A stretch of 5,374 bases of DNA, taken from NCBI GenBank assembly GCA_002392385.1, contig DGGX01000245.1, forward strand, positions 1-5,374, read 5' to 3'. Position 1 is the first letter of the stretch. Every line of letters starts with the position of its first letter. The notes beneath the pieces are model-generated. The model had not been told where the DNA came from and made no database searches. It was given only the letters and a program-made list of their open reading frames with translations. A program made the position numbers and the translations under genes. This document shows positions 1 through 4,983 of this stretch, piece after piece. The stretch is from Lachnospiraceae bacterium UBA3863 (GTDB lineage Bacteria > Bacillota > Clostridia > Lachnospirales > Lachnospiraceae).

Positions 1-60
1 GGGGTACTCACTATTTACCACTTACCACGGAACGTATACAGCGGAAGGGCATATTTGAAT

Positions 61-103
61 CCCTATAAAGGTGTACTGCAATCTGCAGTACACCTTTATA
101 GGG
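61..103. repeat. 20-bp perfect palindrome (hairpin)
   Basis: The arms at 61-80 and 84-103 are exact reverse complements (outer end CCCTATAAAGG, inner end GTACTGCA) around a 3-base loop ATC. Neither side is followed by a T-run: the plus strand continues GGGCGAAAAC and the minus strand ATTCAAATATG, so it is not a standard intrinsic terminator on either strand. It could be a regulator-binding palindrome, a transposon end or remnant, or an RNA stability hairpin. Its sequence is unrelated to the GGGACGGTTCT repeats elsewhere in the window. Confidence 0.85.
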
Positions 104-235
104 GGGCGAAAACATACATTTATGGGTCGTCATGAGTAAAAAACACCCCCGGCGCCCGTTAACAGATGACAAAAGCGAGACGTCGCATCTTCTCTAAATA
201 ACATTGGAACCGCCCTCTGTGCGGCCTCCACGCAG

Positions 236-349
236 TCATTCTGTGCCGTATTCCGCGCTGCGGCAGCGGTCCTGGCAGGTCTTGGGGGAGAGATTCTTGC
301 ATTTGCGGAAGATCTTGTAAAACTCATCGGAGGAAATATATTGTATAAT
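236..349 (-). pseudogene. Possible eroded C-terminal fragment, AraC-type HTH-like
   Basis: On the minus strand, between a TAG at 352-350 and a TGA at 238-236, there are 37 sense codons with no start codon. The residues include SSDEFYKIFRKCKNLSPK. The spacing F-x3-F-[RK]-K-x3-[LM]-S-P resembles the end of the second helix-turn-helix of AraC-family regulators, where a form like YFsrvFKKxxGxSPxxYR is usual. Most codons over 239-325 end in G or C, as expected for genes of this genome. If real, it is only the tail of a decayed regulator, because the frame is closed upstream. A codon-aligned plus-strand frame (170-388) is also open and looks protein-like, so the coding strand is uncertain. The match is weak and made by eye. 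Confidence 0.25.
344..349 (+). promoter_or_regulatory. Possible -10 box upstream of the DHH gene
   Basis: A consensus TATAAT lies 41 bases before the ATG at 391. The hexamer 17 bases upstream of it (AACTCA, 321-326) is a poor -35, and a better one, TTGTAA at 315-320, lies 23 bases away, which is too far. It is therefore a -10 match without a convincing partner. Confidence 0.25.
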
Positions 350-390
350 CTATGTGATGCTTATTACCTGAGAGAACGGTATACATAAAG

Positions 391-1434
391 ATGACCAAAG
401 AAAACCTTTTTAGGAAATTATCCAGAAAAGCCGAACTGCTGCATAATCCGAAGAGCCGCATCCTCCTGCTGACTCATGCGGACATGGACGGATCAGGACC
501 GTCGGTGCTCCTCAAACTGCTCTTCGAGAGGGTAGAAGTCAGACACTGTCCGAACGGTGTCATGTCACGGGAGATCCGCAACGCGGTCCTAAACGAGGCC
601 GGCAGCTACGACCTCATTTTTGCCTGCGATATTTCCTGTACGGGAGACCACGCCGAAATTATAAATCGTTCGAACGGATCCAGAAAGTTCATCCTCCTCG
701 ACCATCACATGACCGCGGAAAGCCTCAACAGGTACAGCTGGGCGGTCGTGCAGAGCGAACTGGTCGAGGACAGCTTCAACGCCGCATATTATCAGGGAAA
801 GCCCGGAAATTCCTCAGGAACATCCCTGATGTACGACTTTCTCGACTGGGCAGGGGCTGCAAAGTATCCGGAAGGCGGGGAGCACGTTCGGAAGTTCGTC
901 CACATGATCAACGCCTATGACACCTGGGACTGGGTGAATATGTTCGAATCCGATCCCTCCTACAGGGACCTGGACAGAGTATTCCACCTATACGGCCAGG
1001 ACCTGTTCGAAAGAGTATATGTGAATCGCCTTGCCGAAGATGATCCCGTCCTCCTCGGGGAGATCGAAAAGCTCCTTCTCGAGATCGAAGACGGCAAGAT
1101 CGCGGCGCACCTGGACCGGGTGAAGAAAACGATCCGGGCGGGATATCTCAAGAAGGACGACGCCTACTATGATATTGTCCTGTCCAACACGGGAGAGTAT
1201 ATGCAGGAGACCTTCGAATATATGAAGGAGGCCTATCCGGAAGCAGACCTGTACATGGTCAACTACGGGACCGGGATCTCCATCCGTTCCACCAAAGATT
1301 CCATCAACGTCGGCGATTTCGTCAAGCACCTCGGAGGAGGCGGTCATGCTGGTGCCGGCGGCCTGAGGATCGAGAGCGGAGACATCACGGATCTCCTTGC
1401 TAAAACGCTCCAGTGCGACCTCTATATGCACTGA
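391..1434 (+). CDS. DHH-family phosphoesterase (NrnB / c-di-AMP phosphodiesterase-like)
   Basis: A 347-residue soluble protein with the full DHH/DHHA1 layout. Motif I is H-A-D-x-D-G (residues 29-34), followed by an aspartate at 80 in ACDIS and the namesake D-H-H at 104-106 after a hydrophobic strand. SGTSLMYDFL (142-151) and a DTWDW segment (177-181) are typical of the single-protein DHH phosphodiesterases. The C-terminal DHHA1 domain ends in GGGGHAGAGG (315-324), the substrate-binding glycine loop. By family knowledge these are Mn2+-dependent cytoplasmic enzymes that hydrolyse short oligoribonucleotides or pAp (NrnA/NrnB) or linear and cyclic dinucleotides; the substrate cannot be fixed from sequence. 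There is no signal peptide, membrane segment or GGDEF domain, so it is not GdpP-like. ATG 391 is the only usable start in a frame that opens after a TGA at 355-357. The Shine-Dalgarno is poor: the nearest purine run, GAGAGA, ends 15 bases away. No hairpin terminator follows the stop. Confidence 0.93.
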   Translation: MTKENLFRKLSRKAELLHNPKSRILLLTHADMDGSGPSVLLKLLFERVEVRHCPNGVMSREIRNAVLNEAGSYDLIFACDISCTGDHAEIINRSNGSRKFILLDHHMTAESLNRYSWAVVQSELVEDSFNAAYYQGKPGNSSGTSLMYDFLDWAGAAKYPEGGEHVRKFVHMINAYDTWDWVNMFESDPSYRDLDRVFHLYGQDLFERVYVNRLAEDDPVLLGEIEKLLLEIEDGKIAAHLDRVKKTIRAGYLKKDDAYYDIVLSNTGEYMQETFEYMKEAYPEADLYMVNYGTGISIRSTKDSINVGDFVKHLGGGGHAGAGGLRIESGDITDLLAKTLQCDLYMH

Positions 1435-1556
1435 TACTTTGGCGAAGGGGAGGAAATATAGTAATGTAAAACTGGTCTGGGCCGGACACGATGTAAGTCC
1501 TATAAGACTATTCCGGAGATATGGCTTATCATGTCAGGAGGCTCATAAGCCTGGGA

Positions 1557-1584
1557 TTGAAATTTCACGTTTTGAGCTTATGAA
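1557..1584 (+). promoter_or_regulatory. Possible promoter for the acetyltransferase gene
   Basis: TTGAAA (1557-1562) is separated by 16 bases from TATGAA (1579-1584), five and four matches respectively to the sigma-70/SigA consensus. It would give a leader of about 125 bases before the ATG at 1718, and that leader would carry the 21-base tandem repeat and both single repeat units. The -10 is weak, so transcription by read-through from the DHH gene is an alternative. Confidence 0.3.
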
Positions 1585-1625
1585 ATCACACGCAGGCAGG
1601 CCGCAATCACACGCAGGCAGGCCGC
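1584..1625. repeat. Tandem duplication of a 21-bp unit
   Basis: Two perfect adjacent copies of a 21-base unit, 1584-1604 and 1605-1625 (starting AATCACACGCAGG, ending GGCCGC), in the untranslated stretch before the acetyltransferase gene. The second copy overlaps by two bases the left arm of the first palindromic repeat unit. The exact identity suggests a recent duplication, perhaps by strand slippage next to the hairpin. Confidence 0.9.
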
Positions 1626-1652
1626 CGCACAGAGAACCGTCCCCTGTGCGGC
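1624..1652. repeat. REP-like palindromic unit, single copy A1
   Basis: The 9-base arms GCCGCACAG (1624-1632) and CTGTGCGGC (1644-1652) pair perfectly around the 11-base centre AGAACCGTCCC. The centre is identical, or identical in reverse complement, in all other units of the window, whereas the arms differ. It lies between the DHH and acetyltransferase genes, 65 bases before the latter's start, and could impede read-through or protect mRNA ends. No protein-coding role. Confidence 0.9.
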
Positions 1653-1670
1653 AGAGAACCGTCCCCTGTG
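1652..1670. repeat. REP-like unit, degenerate direct copy A2
   Basis: The 19 bases CAGAGAACCGTCCCCTGTG repeat exactly the inner part of the preceding unit (1630-1648) in the same orientation, 22 bases further on. The outer arm bases no longer pair: only CAG with CTG remains around the centre. It is therefore a second, arm-eroded unit arranged head to tail, unlike the inverted doublets elsewhere in the window. Confidence 0.85.
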
Positions 1671-1717
1671 TTTGCAGCGGGGCGCCGCTGTCATATGACA
1701 ATTTCAGGAGGCATTTT

Positions 1718-2431
1718 ATGGATAACCCTACCCGCCGCAACGCGCAGATCCTCTATATCACCGACGACGCTGTCATGGAGCAGCAGAAGCGCGCACGCAG
1801 GCTGACACAGAAGCTGAATACGATGGACAGGACGGATTTTGCCGGATTGCAGGCGGTCGTCGCTGAGCTGCTCGGCAAGTCGGAAGGGGCCTGGATCAAT
1901 CCGCCATTCTACTGCGACTACGGTTACAACATCGAAGTAGGCAAGAATGCGTTCATCAACTACAACTGTACGATCATCGATGTCGGCAAGGTGCGGATCG
2001 GAAACTACGCGCAGATCGCCCCGAATGTTTCCATATACACGGCCGGACATCCTGTGCATCCCGCGGCGCGCAACACGCTCTATGAATACGGGATCGATAT
2101 CACGATCGGGGACAATGTGTGGATCGGCGGGAACACCGTGATCCTTCCGGGCGTCACGATCGGCGACTGCTGCGTCATCGGCGCCGGCAGTGTGGTCACA
2201 CATGACATTCCTGCCTGGACGGTCGCAGCCGGTAATCCGTGCCGTGTTCTCCGGAAGATCACAGAAGAGGACCGCCGCAAATATTACGACGGTCGTGAGG
2301 CGGACCCGGAGGCCTGGGAGCACATGCAGAGACTGTGGGCGGAAACGGCGCAGGATCCTGAAGCGCAGGGGAGGTATCCGGAGGCACCGGAGGAGCTCTC
2401 ACAGGGGACGGTTCTCTGTGAGAGGCAGTAA
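1718..2431 (+). CDS. LacA/Maa-type sugar O-acetyltransferase with repeat-encoded C-terminus
   Basis: A 237-residue acetyl-CoA-dependent sugar O-acetyltransferase of the maltose/galactoside family, cytoplasmic and normally a trimer. The N-terminal Mac helical domain covers about residues 5-58, followed by PPFYCDYGYNIEVG (62-75), the family signature, and a left-handed beta helix of hexapeptide repeats (IEVGKN, VRIGNY, ITIGDN, VTIGDC) to about 175. His111 in YTAGHP is the expected catalytic histidine, and the IGAGSVV-(T)-x-DIP-x6-GNP acetyl-CoA segment is at 154-174. ATG 1718 is chosen because AGGAGG (1706-1711) sits 6 bases before it and the protein then begins as in the family; the frame itself is open further upstream. 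Relatives are usually about 185-205 residues long. Here about 45 residues follow the core, and residues 227-237 plus the stop codon are encoded by a mobile palindromic repeat. The natural acceptor sugar is unknown. Confidence 0.93.
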   Translation: MDNPTRRNAQILYITDDAVMEQQKRARRLTQKLNTMDRTDFAGLQAVVAELLGKSEGAWINPPFYCDYGYNIEVGKNAFINYNCTIIDVGKVRIGNYAQIAPNVSIYTAGHPVHPAARNTLYEYGIDITIGDNVWIGGNTVILPGVTIGDCCVIGAGSVVTHDIPAWTVAAGNPCRVLRKITEEDRRKYYDGREADPEAWEHMQRLWAETAQDPEAQGRYPEAPEELSQGTVLCERQ

Positions 2432-2490
2432 ATATGCTGGTTTGCCGGCAATTTAAAGGCACGCTCACACAGAGAACCGTCCCCTGTGAG
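2396..2490. repeat. REPIN-like inverted repeat doublet, copy 1
   Basis: The left hairpin has arms CTCTCACAG (2396-2404) and CTGTGAGAG (2416-2424) around GGGACGGTTCT. The right hairpin is in the opposite orientation: a 21-base core at 2468-2488 with 5-bp arms, CACAG and CTGTG. The two halves are inverted copies of one another, differing by a two-base CA insertion in the right half. The 41 bases between them (2423-2463) match those of the copy at 4868-4968 at 34 of 41 positions, so the whole doublet with its middle is one element. It overlaps the last 36 bases of the acetyltransferase gene and ends 28 bases before the HD gene start. No coding capacity; it would need a transposase supplied in trans. 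Confidence 0.9.
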
Positions 2491-2518
2491 ACCCTGAGAC
2501 ATCCTTGAGGAGCCGCAG

Positions 2519-2977
2519 ATGCACAGTAAATACGACGAAGGATTTGAAAAGTTAGTCCACAGATTCCGAAGGCACCGGAAGGTGCGGGAGATGAAGCAGT
2601 ATATGCAGCACGGCAGCGTCACGACCTATGACCACTGTGAGAAGGTCGCGCACCTGAGCTACCGGCTGAACCGGTGGCTGCATTTGCACGCAGATGAGAA
2701 GACACTGACGGAAGGCGCGATGCTGCACGATTTCTACCTCTATGACTGGCATGCGGAGGACGACGGGACGCACAAGTGGCACGGTTACATCCATGCCGAC
2801 CGGGCGGCGGACAATGCGAGGAAGTTCTTCGACATCGGGCCGCAGACGGAGCATGTGATCCGTTGTCACATGTGGCCGCTCAACCTGACGCGTGTGCCGC
2901 GCAGCCGGGAGGCCTGGATCGTCTGTCTGGCCGACAAGTGGGTCTCGGCGAGGGAGACGCTGTTCGAGAGGCGGTGA
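2519..2977 (+). CDS. HD-domain phosphohydrolase
   Basis: A 152-residue cytoplasmic protein that is essentially one HD domain. Likely metal ligands follow the expected order: His39 (YDHC), His70-Asp71 (MLHDF), the histidine-rich segment WHGYIHA (87-93), His117 (RCHMWPL) and Asp139 (LADKW). HD proteins of this size are metal-dependent phosphohydrolases acting on nucleotides or other phosphoesters; the substrate cannot be predicted. The start at 2519 is supported by GAGGAG (2507-2512) six bases upstream. The gene lies 87 bases after the acetyltransferase stop, with the palindromic doublet in the gap, and is followed by a strong terminator, so it is the last gene of the plus-strand group. A shared message with the two genes before it is possible but not shown. 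Confidence 0.88.
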   Translation: MHSKYDEGFEKLVHRFRRHRKVREMKQYMQHGSVTTYDHCEKVAHLSYRLNRWLHLHADEKTLTEGAMLHDFYLYDWHAEDDGTHKWHGYIHADRAADNARKFFDIGPQTEHVIRCHMWPLNLTRVPRSREAWIVCLADKWVSARETLFERR

Positions 2978-2996
2978 GCCGGCCTTTTTTACGCAG

Positions 2997-3046
2997 AAAA
3001 CCTTACTGATCTTCAGAACAGAACTGGAGAATCAGTAAGGTTTTTT
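2997..3046. terminator. Rho-independent terminator, probably bidirectional
   Basis: The arms AAAACCTTACTGAT (2997-3010) and ATCAGTAAGGTTTT (3031-3044) are perfectly complementary. Six more pairs, CTTCAG with CTGGAG, continue inside across a one-base bulge (3030) and close a 7-base loop. The plus strand ends in six T (3041-3046) and so terminates the HD gene; the minus strand ends in four T and can serve the converging GH13 gene, whose stop lies 39 bases away. Confidence 0.92.
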
Positions 3047-3084
3047 CAATACATCTGTAACGGTGATCGGTGACAATACAGGGC

Positions 3085-4665
3085 TTATCTAATCACCGCA
3101 AAAGACTGTCCTTCCGCATAGATCCTGCCGTTCTCTGCGGAAGCCTGTCCGATCTTCAGCAGGACCTCGCCATGCAGGCTCTCAGCGATGTCGGCGGGAA
3201 GGATGGATTCAAGCCTGTGCCCGGTGGGGTTCAAAACGCAGAGGAGAGAGCCTCTCTGGTACACCAGGGGCCTGTCCGCGTCGGAACAGATGATATGAAG
3301 GTCCGCGTCTGCCTGCAGATCTTCCTCGCTGTGGCGCAGGGCAAGGATGGCCCGCACTGTATTCAGCAGTGAATCGCGGTCAGCTTCCTGTGCTTCCACC
3401 GTAGGCGCATCCGCCGATGTATCCACCGGCAGATAAAGGTCGGCTTCCTTGCCTTCGGAGAAACCGTGGTTTGCGGTGCTGTCCCACTGCATGGGCGTCC
3501 GGGAGCCGGTGCGGAAGTATCCGCCTTCTTTGGTCGGCACATCGAGATACTTCATGCCGATCTCGTCGCCGTAATAGAGGAAGGGAACGCCGGGAAGGGT
3601 GAAAAGGAAGGCATAGGCGAGCTTCAGCTCTTCCGGTGTCAGATTGTAGCTGGGACGGAGGGTATCGTGATTGCAGGTGAGCAGGGAGATGTATCCCAGC
3701 TCCTTGGTATCTTCATACCAGGCGAGGTACTGATCCAGGAAGCGGTTGATGTTTCCGCCGGCATCCTTTTTGATATAGCTGTGGTCCTCCGCGCTGCGAT
3801 CTCCGTGAATGCTGCCGCCGTGGTTGTAATAATCCCGCAGGAGGGTAGAGTAGCCGCCGCCCAGTTCACTGAGACAGAAGTCCATGTCATATCCTGCCCG
3901 CAGCGCCAGCGGCGGATCGCTCCACTCAGCCACCATGGCGGCATCCGGGAATTCCAGGTCAAGCATGCGCCGCACGTCCTTCCACACCGCGCTGGTGGCT
4001 GATTTTCTCTCATCGTCATTCTTCACAAGAGAGGCAGCCATATCCACGCGGAAGCCGTCGCATCCGTGGGACAGCCAGAACCGCATGACATCCTTGATCG
4101 CTTCCCGCGTGGCCATGGCGGCAGGATCCCGGAAGCTCTTCTGCCAGGGCTCGGTGACCCTGTAGAAGCCGTAATTCAGGGCCGGCTGGCACTTATAGAA
4201 GTTCAGGATGTAGCAGCCGCTTCGCTCACTCTCACCGCCGATATAGGGAAGGCCTTTGGCCCCCTTAAAGCAGAAGTCCGTCCAGATATAACGGTCAGAG
4301 TATTCATTTTGCTCGGCCTTCTGACTCTCCAGGAACCAGGGGTGTTCCTCGGAGGTGTGCCCGGGGACCAGATCGAGCAGGACGCGGATCCCTTTTCTGT
4401 GCGCCTCCTCAAAGAGCCGGAACAGATCCTCATTGGTGCCGTACCGGGGGGCGACCTTCTTATAGTCGCGAACGTCATAACCCGCATCCTTGAAGGGCGA
4501 GTCATAACAGGGATTGATCCAGAGCGCGTTGCAGCCCAGACCCTTGATATAATCCAGCTTCTCTATAATGCCGTTGATATCGCCGATCCCATCCCCGTTG
4601 GAATCCTTGAAAGACTGCGGATAGATCTCATAGAAAACAGTATCTTTAAGCCATTTTGCCGCCAT
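3085..4665 (-). CDS. GH13 alpha-glucosidase / alpha-amylase family enzyme
   Basis: A 526-residue cytoplasmic glycoside hydrolase family 13 protein with no signal peptide. It begins WLKDTVFYEIYPQSF and has the calcium-site loop DSNGDGIGD (21-29). The four GH13 regions are present: DLVPGH (98-103, where VxNH is more usual), GFRVD (204-208, nucleophile Asp208), AEW (246-248, acid/base Glu247) and NHD (332-334, Asp334). QPALN (160-164) stands where the oligo-1,6-glucosidase group has QPDLN, and GDEIGM (366-371) and RTPMQWD (389-395) also fit that group. A C-terminal beta domain closes the protein. It therefore probably cleaves alpha-glucosidic bonds in short imported sugars; trehalose synthase or glucanotransferase activity cannot be excluded. 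Start: AGGGGAGG lies 9 bases before the ATG. It follows the symporter gene on the same strand but across 318 bases with its own promoter signals. Confidence 0.95.
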   Translation of the reverse strand: MAAKWLKDTVFYEIYPQSFKDSNGDGIGDINGIIEKLDYIKGLGCNALWINPCYDSPFKDAGYDVRDYKKVAPRYGTNEDLFRLFEEAHRKGIRVLLDLVPGHTSEEHPWFLESQKAEQNEYSDRYIWTDFCFKGAKGLPYIGGESERSGCYILNFYKCQPALNYGFYRVTEPWQKSFRDPAAMATREAIKDVMRFWLSHGCDGFRVDMAASLVKNDDERKSATSAVWKDVRRMLDLEFPDAAMVAEWSDPPLALRAGYDMDFCLSELGGGYSTLLRDYYNHGGSIHGDRSAEDHSYIKKDAGGNINRFLDQYLAWYEDTKELGYISLLTCNHDTLRPSYNLTPEELKLAYAFLFTLPGVPFLYYGDEIGMKYLDVPTKEGGYFRTGSRTPMQWDSTANHGFSEGKEADLYLPVDTSADAPTVEAQEADRDSLLNTVRAILALRHSEEDLQADADLHIICSDADRPLVYQRGSLLCVLNPTGHRLESILPADIAESLHGEVLLKIGQASAENGRIYAEGQSFAVIR

Positions 4666-4742
4666 TGTTCTCGTCCTCCCCTATAGTAATGATGAGTATA
4701 GAAGCTGATTGCCCCAGCTGTCGAAGTGCTTCAGACTATACC

Positions 4743-4770
4743 AGTATAATGCATGCTCAAGGTTCTTGAA
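4743..4770 (-). promoter_or_regulatory. Likely promoter of the GH13 gene
   Basis: On the minus strand, TTCAAG (4770-4765) and TATACT (4748-4743) are 16 bases apart. The -10 matches five of six consensus bases; the -35 is moderate. Transcription would begin near 4737, giving a leader of about 70 bases. The -35 overlaps a 17-base palindrome, which suggests repressor control. Confidence 0.4.
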
Positions 4771-4783
4771 AAACTGTTTTTCA
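4767..4783. promoter_or_regulatory. Candidate operator palindrome
   Basis: TGAAAAACTGTTTTTCA is a perfect 8-bp inverted repeat around one central base. It overlaps the -35 of the minus-strand GH13 promoter and ends five bases before the -35 of a plus-strand promoter-like sequence, the place expected for a repressor acting on a divergent pair. It is not the usual LacI-family CG-centred operator, and no regulator gene is intact in the window. Confidence 0.4.
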
Positions 4784-4787
4784 CAAC

Positions 4788-4815
4788 TTGATTTACAAGC
4801 GACGGTGAATAAAAT
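4788..4815 (+). promoter_or_regulatory. Promoter-like sequence facing right, without an intact gene
   Basis: TTGATT (4788-4793) and TAAAAT (4810-4815), 16 bases apart, match the SigA consensus at four and five of six positions. The region after it is AT-rich and leads to AAGGGAG (4845-4851) and an ATG at 4859, but the frame closes after 12 codons inside the palindromic doublet. Confidence 0.4.
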
Positions 4816-4858
4816 AGAAATGAAGGTTAGTTTTAAATAACTTGAAGGGAGTCTGACT

Positions 4859-4897
4859 ATGAAAGATGGGTCACACAGGGGACGGTTCTCTGTGTGA
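4859..4897 (+). pseudogene. Truncated 5' end of a lost gene
   Basis: An ATG with a good ribosome binding site (AAGGGAG, 7-base gap) and a promoter-like sequence 44 bases upstream opens a frame of only 12 codons. After three codons (Met-Lys-Asp) the sequence enters the palindromic doublet, which supplies the rest and a TGA at 4895-4897. Beyond the doublet lies the oppositely oriented symporter gene. The most economical reading is a once-divergent gene, perhaps the local regulator, whose body was lost. A functional 12-residue peptide or a chance start cannot be excluded. Confidence 0.3.
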
Positions 4898-4968
4898 GCC
4901 AGGAAATATGCGGGTTTGCAGGCAGTTTGAAGGCTCGCTCACACAGAGAACCGTCCCCTGTGTGACCC
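4868..4968. repeat. REPIN-like inverted repeat doublet, copy 2
   Basis: The outer arms 4868-4899 and 4937-4968 are perfect 32-base inverted repeats, each itself a hairpin with 8-bp arms TCACACAG and CTGTGTGA (4871-4878 with 4890-4897, and 4939-4946 with 4958-4965) around GGGACGGTTCT or its complement. The spacer is closely related to that of the copy at 2396-2490. It sits 15 bases past the symporter stop codon, between symporter and glucosidase, where folded RNA could stabilise or separate the two messages. A partial extra unit, CCCCTGTGAGACCC (4967-4980), abuts its right end. Confidence 0.92.
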
Positions 4969-4983
4969 CCTGTGAGACCCCAA

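Larger units (their letters stand above)
1..390. other. Gene-poor left flank
   Basis: No intact gene can be supported before the first clear start codon at 391. The stretch contains a long perfect palindrome near its left end, a possible eroded coding remnant on the minus strand, and a possible -10 box just before the DHH gene. Apart from those entries, bases 1-60 and 104-200 show nothing recognisable beyond a short direct repeat of TTACCAC at about 16-29. A 65-codon minus-strand reading frame over 130-327 has an unconvincing low-complexity composition (Arg/Ala/Pro rich) and no recognisable domain. Confidence 0.6.

Noticed and set aside
988..1431. Long minus-strand frame opposite the DHH gene
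   Set aside because: It is the antisense shadow of a gene whose DHH and DHHA1 motifs are unmistakable; it has no ribosome site or recognisable domain.
1584..1670. Short CRISPR-like array
   Set aside because: The units are palindromic mobile-type repeats and a simple 21-base tandem duplication; there are no unique spacers of regular length and no cas genes.
1397..1717. Upstream extension of the acetyltransferase frame
   Set aside because: The extension overlaps the DHH gene end and translates repeats. AGGAGG before the ATG at 1718 and the family's normal N-terminus fix the start there.
1435..1717. Riboswitch or other structured leader
   Set aside because: Small hairpins such as GGCTTAT/ATAAGCC (1523-1551) are present, but nothing resembles a known riboswitch core.
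1691..2323. 210-codon minus-strand frame opposite the acetyltransferase
   Set aside because: Hexapeptide-repeat genes with regular codon periodicity often leave long open antisense frames; no domain is recognisable and the plus-strand family match is clear.
2377..2582. Similar stretches TCCGGAGGCACCGGAGGA (2377-2394) and TCCGAAGGCACCGGAAGG (2565-2582)
   Set aside because: Both lie within coding sequence in different reading contexts and could arise from common codons; the distances do not fit a target-site duplication of the doublet.
2978..2990. GCCGGCC followed by six T as a separate terminator
   Set aside because: The stem is too short to be convincing; the strong hairpin immediately downstream explains termination.
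3466..4686. Plus-strand frames of 178 and 206 codons (3466-4002, 4066-4686) opposite the GH13 gene
   Set aside because: The minus-strand gene has all four GH13 regions in order; these frames are antisense shadows without domains or ribosome sites.
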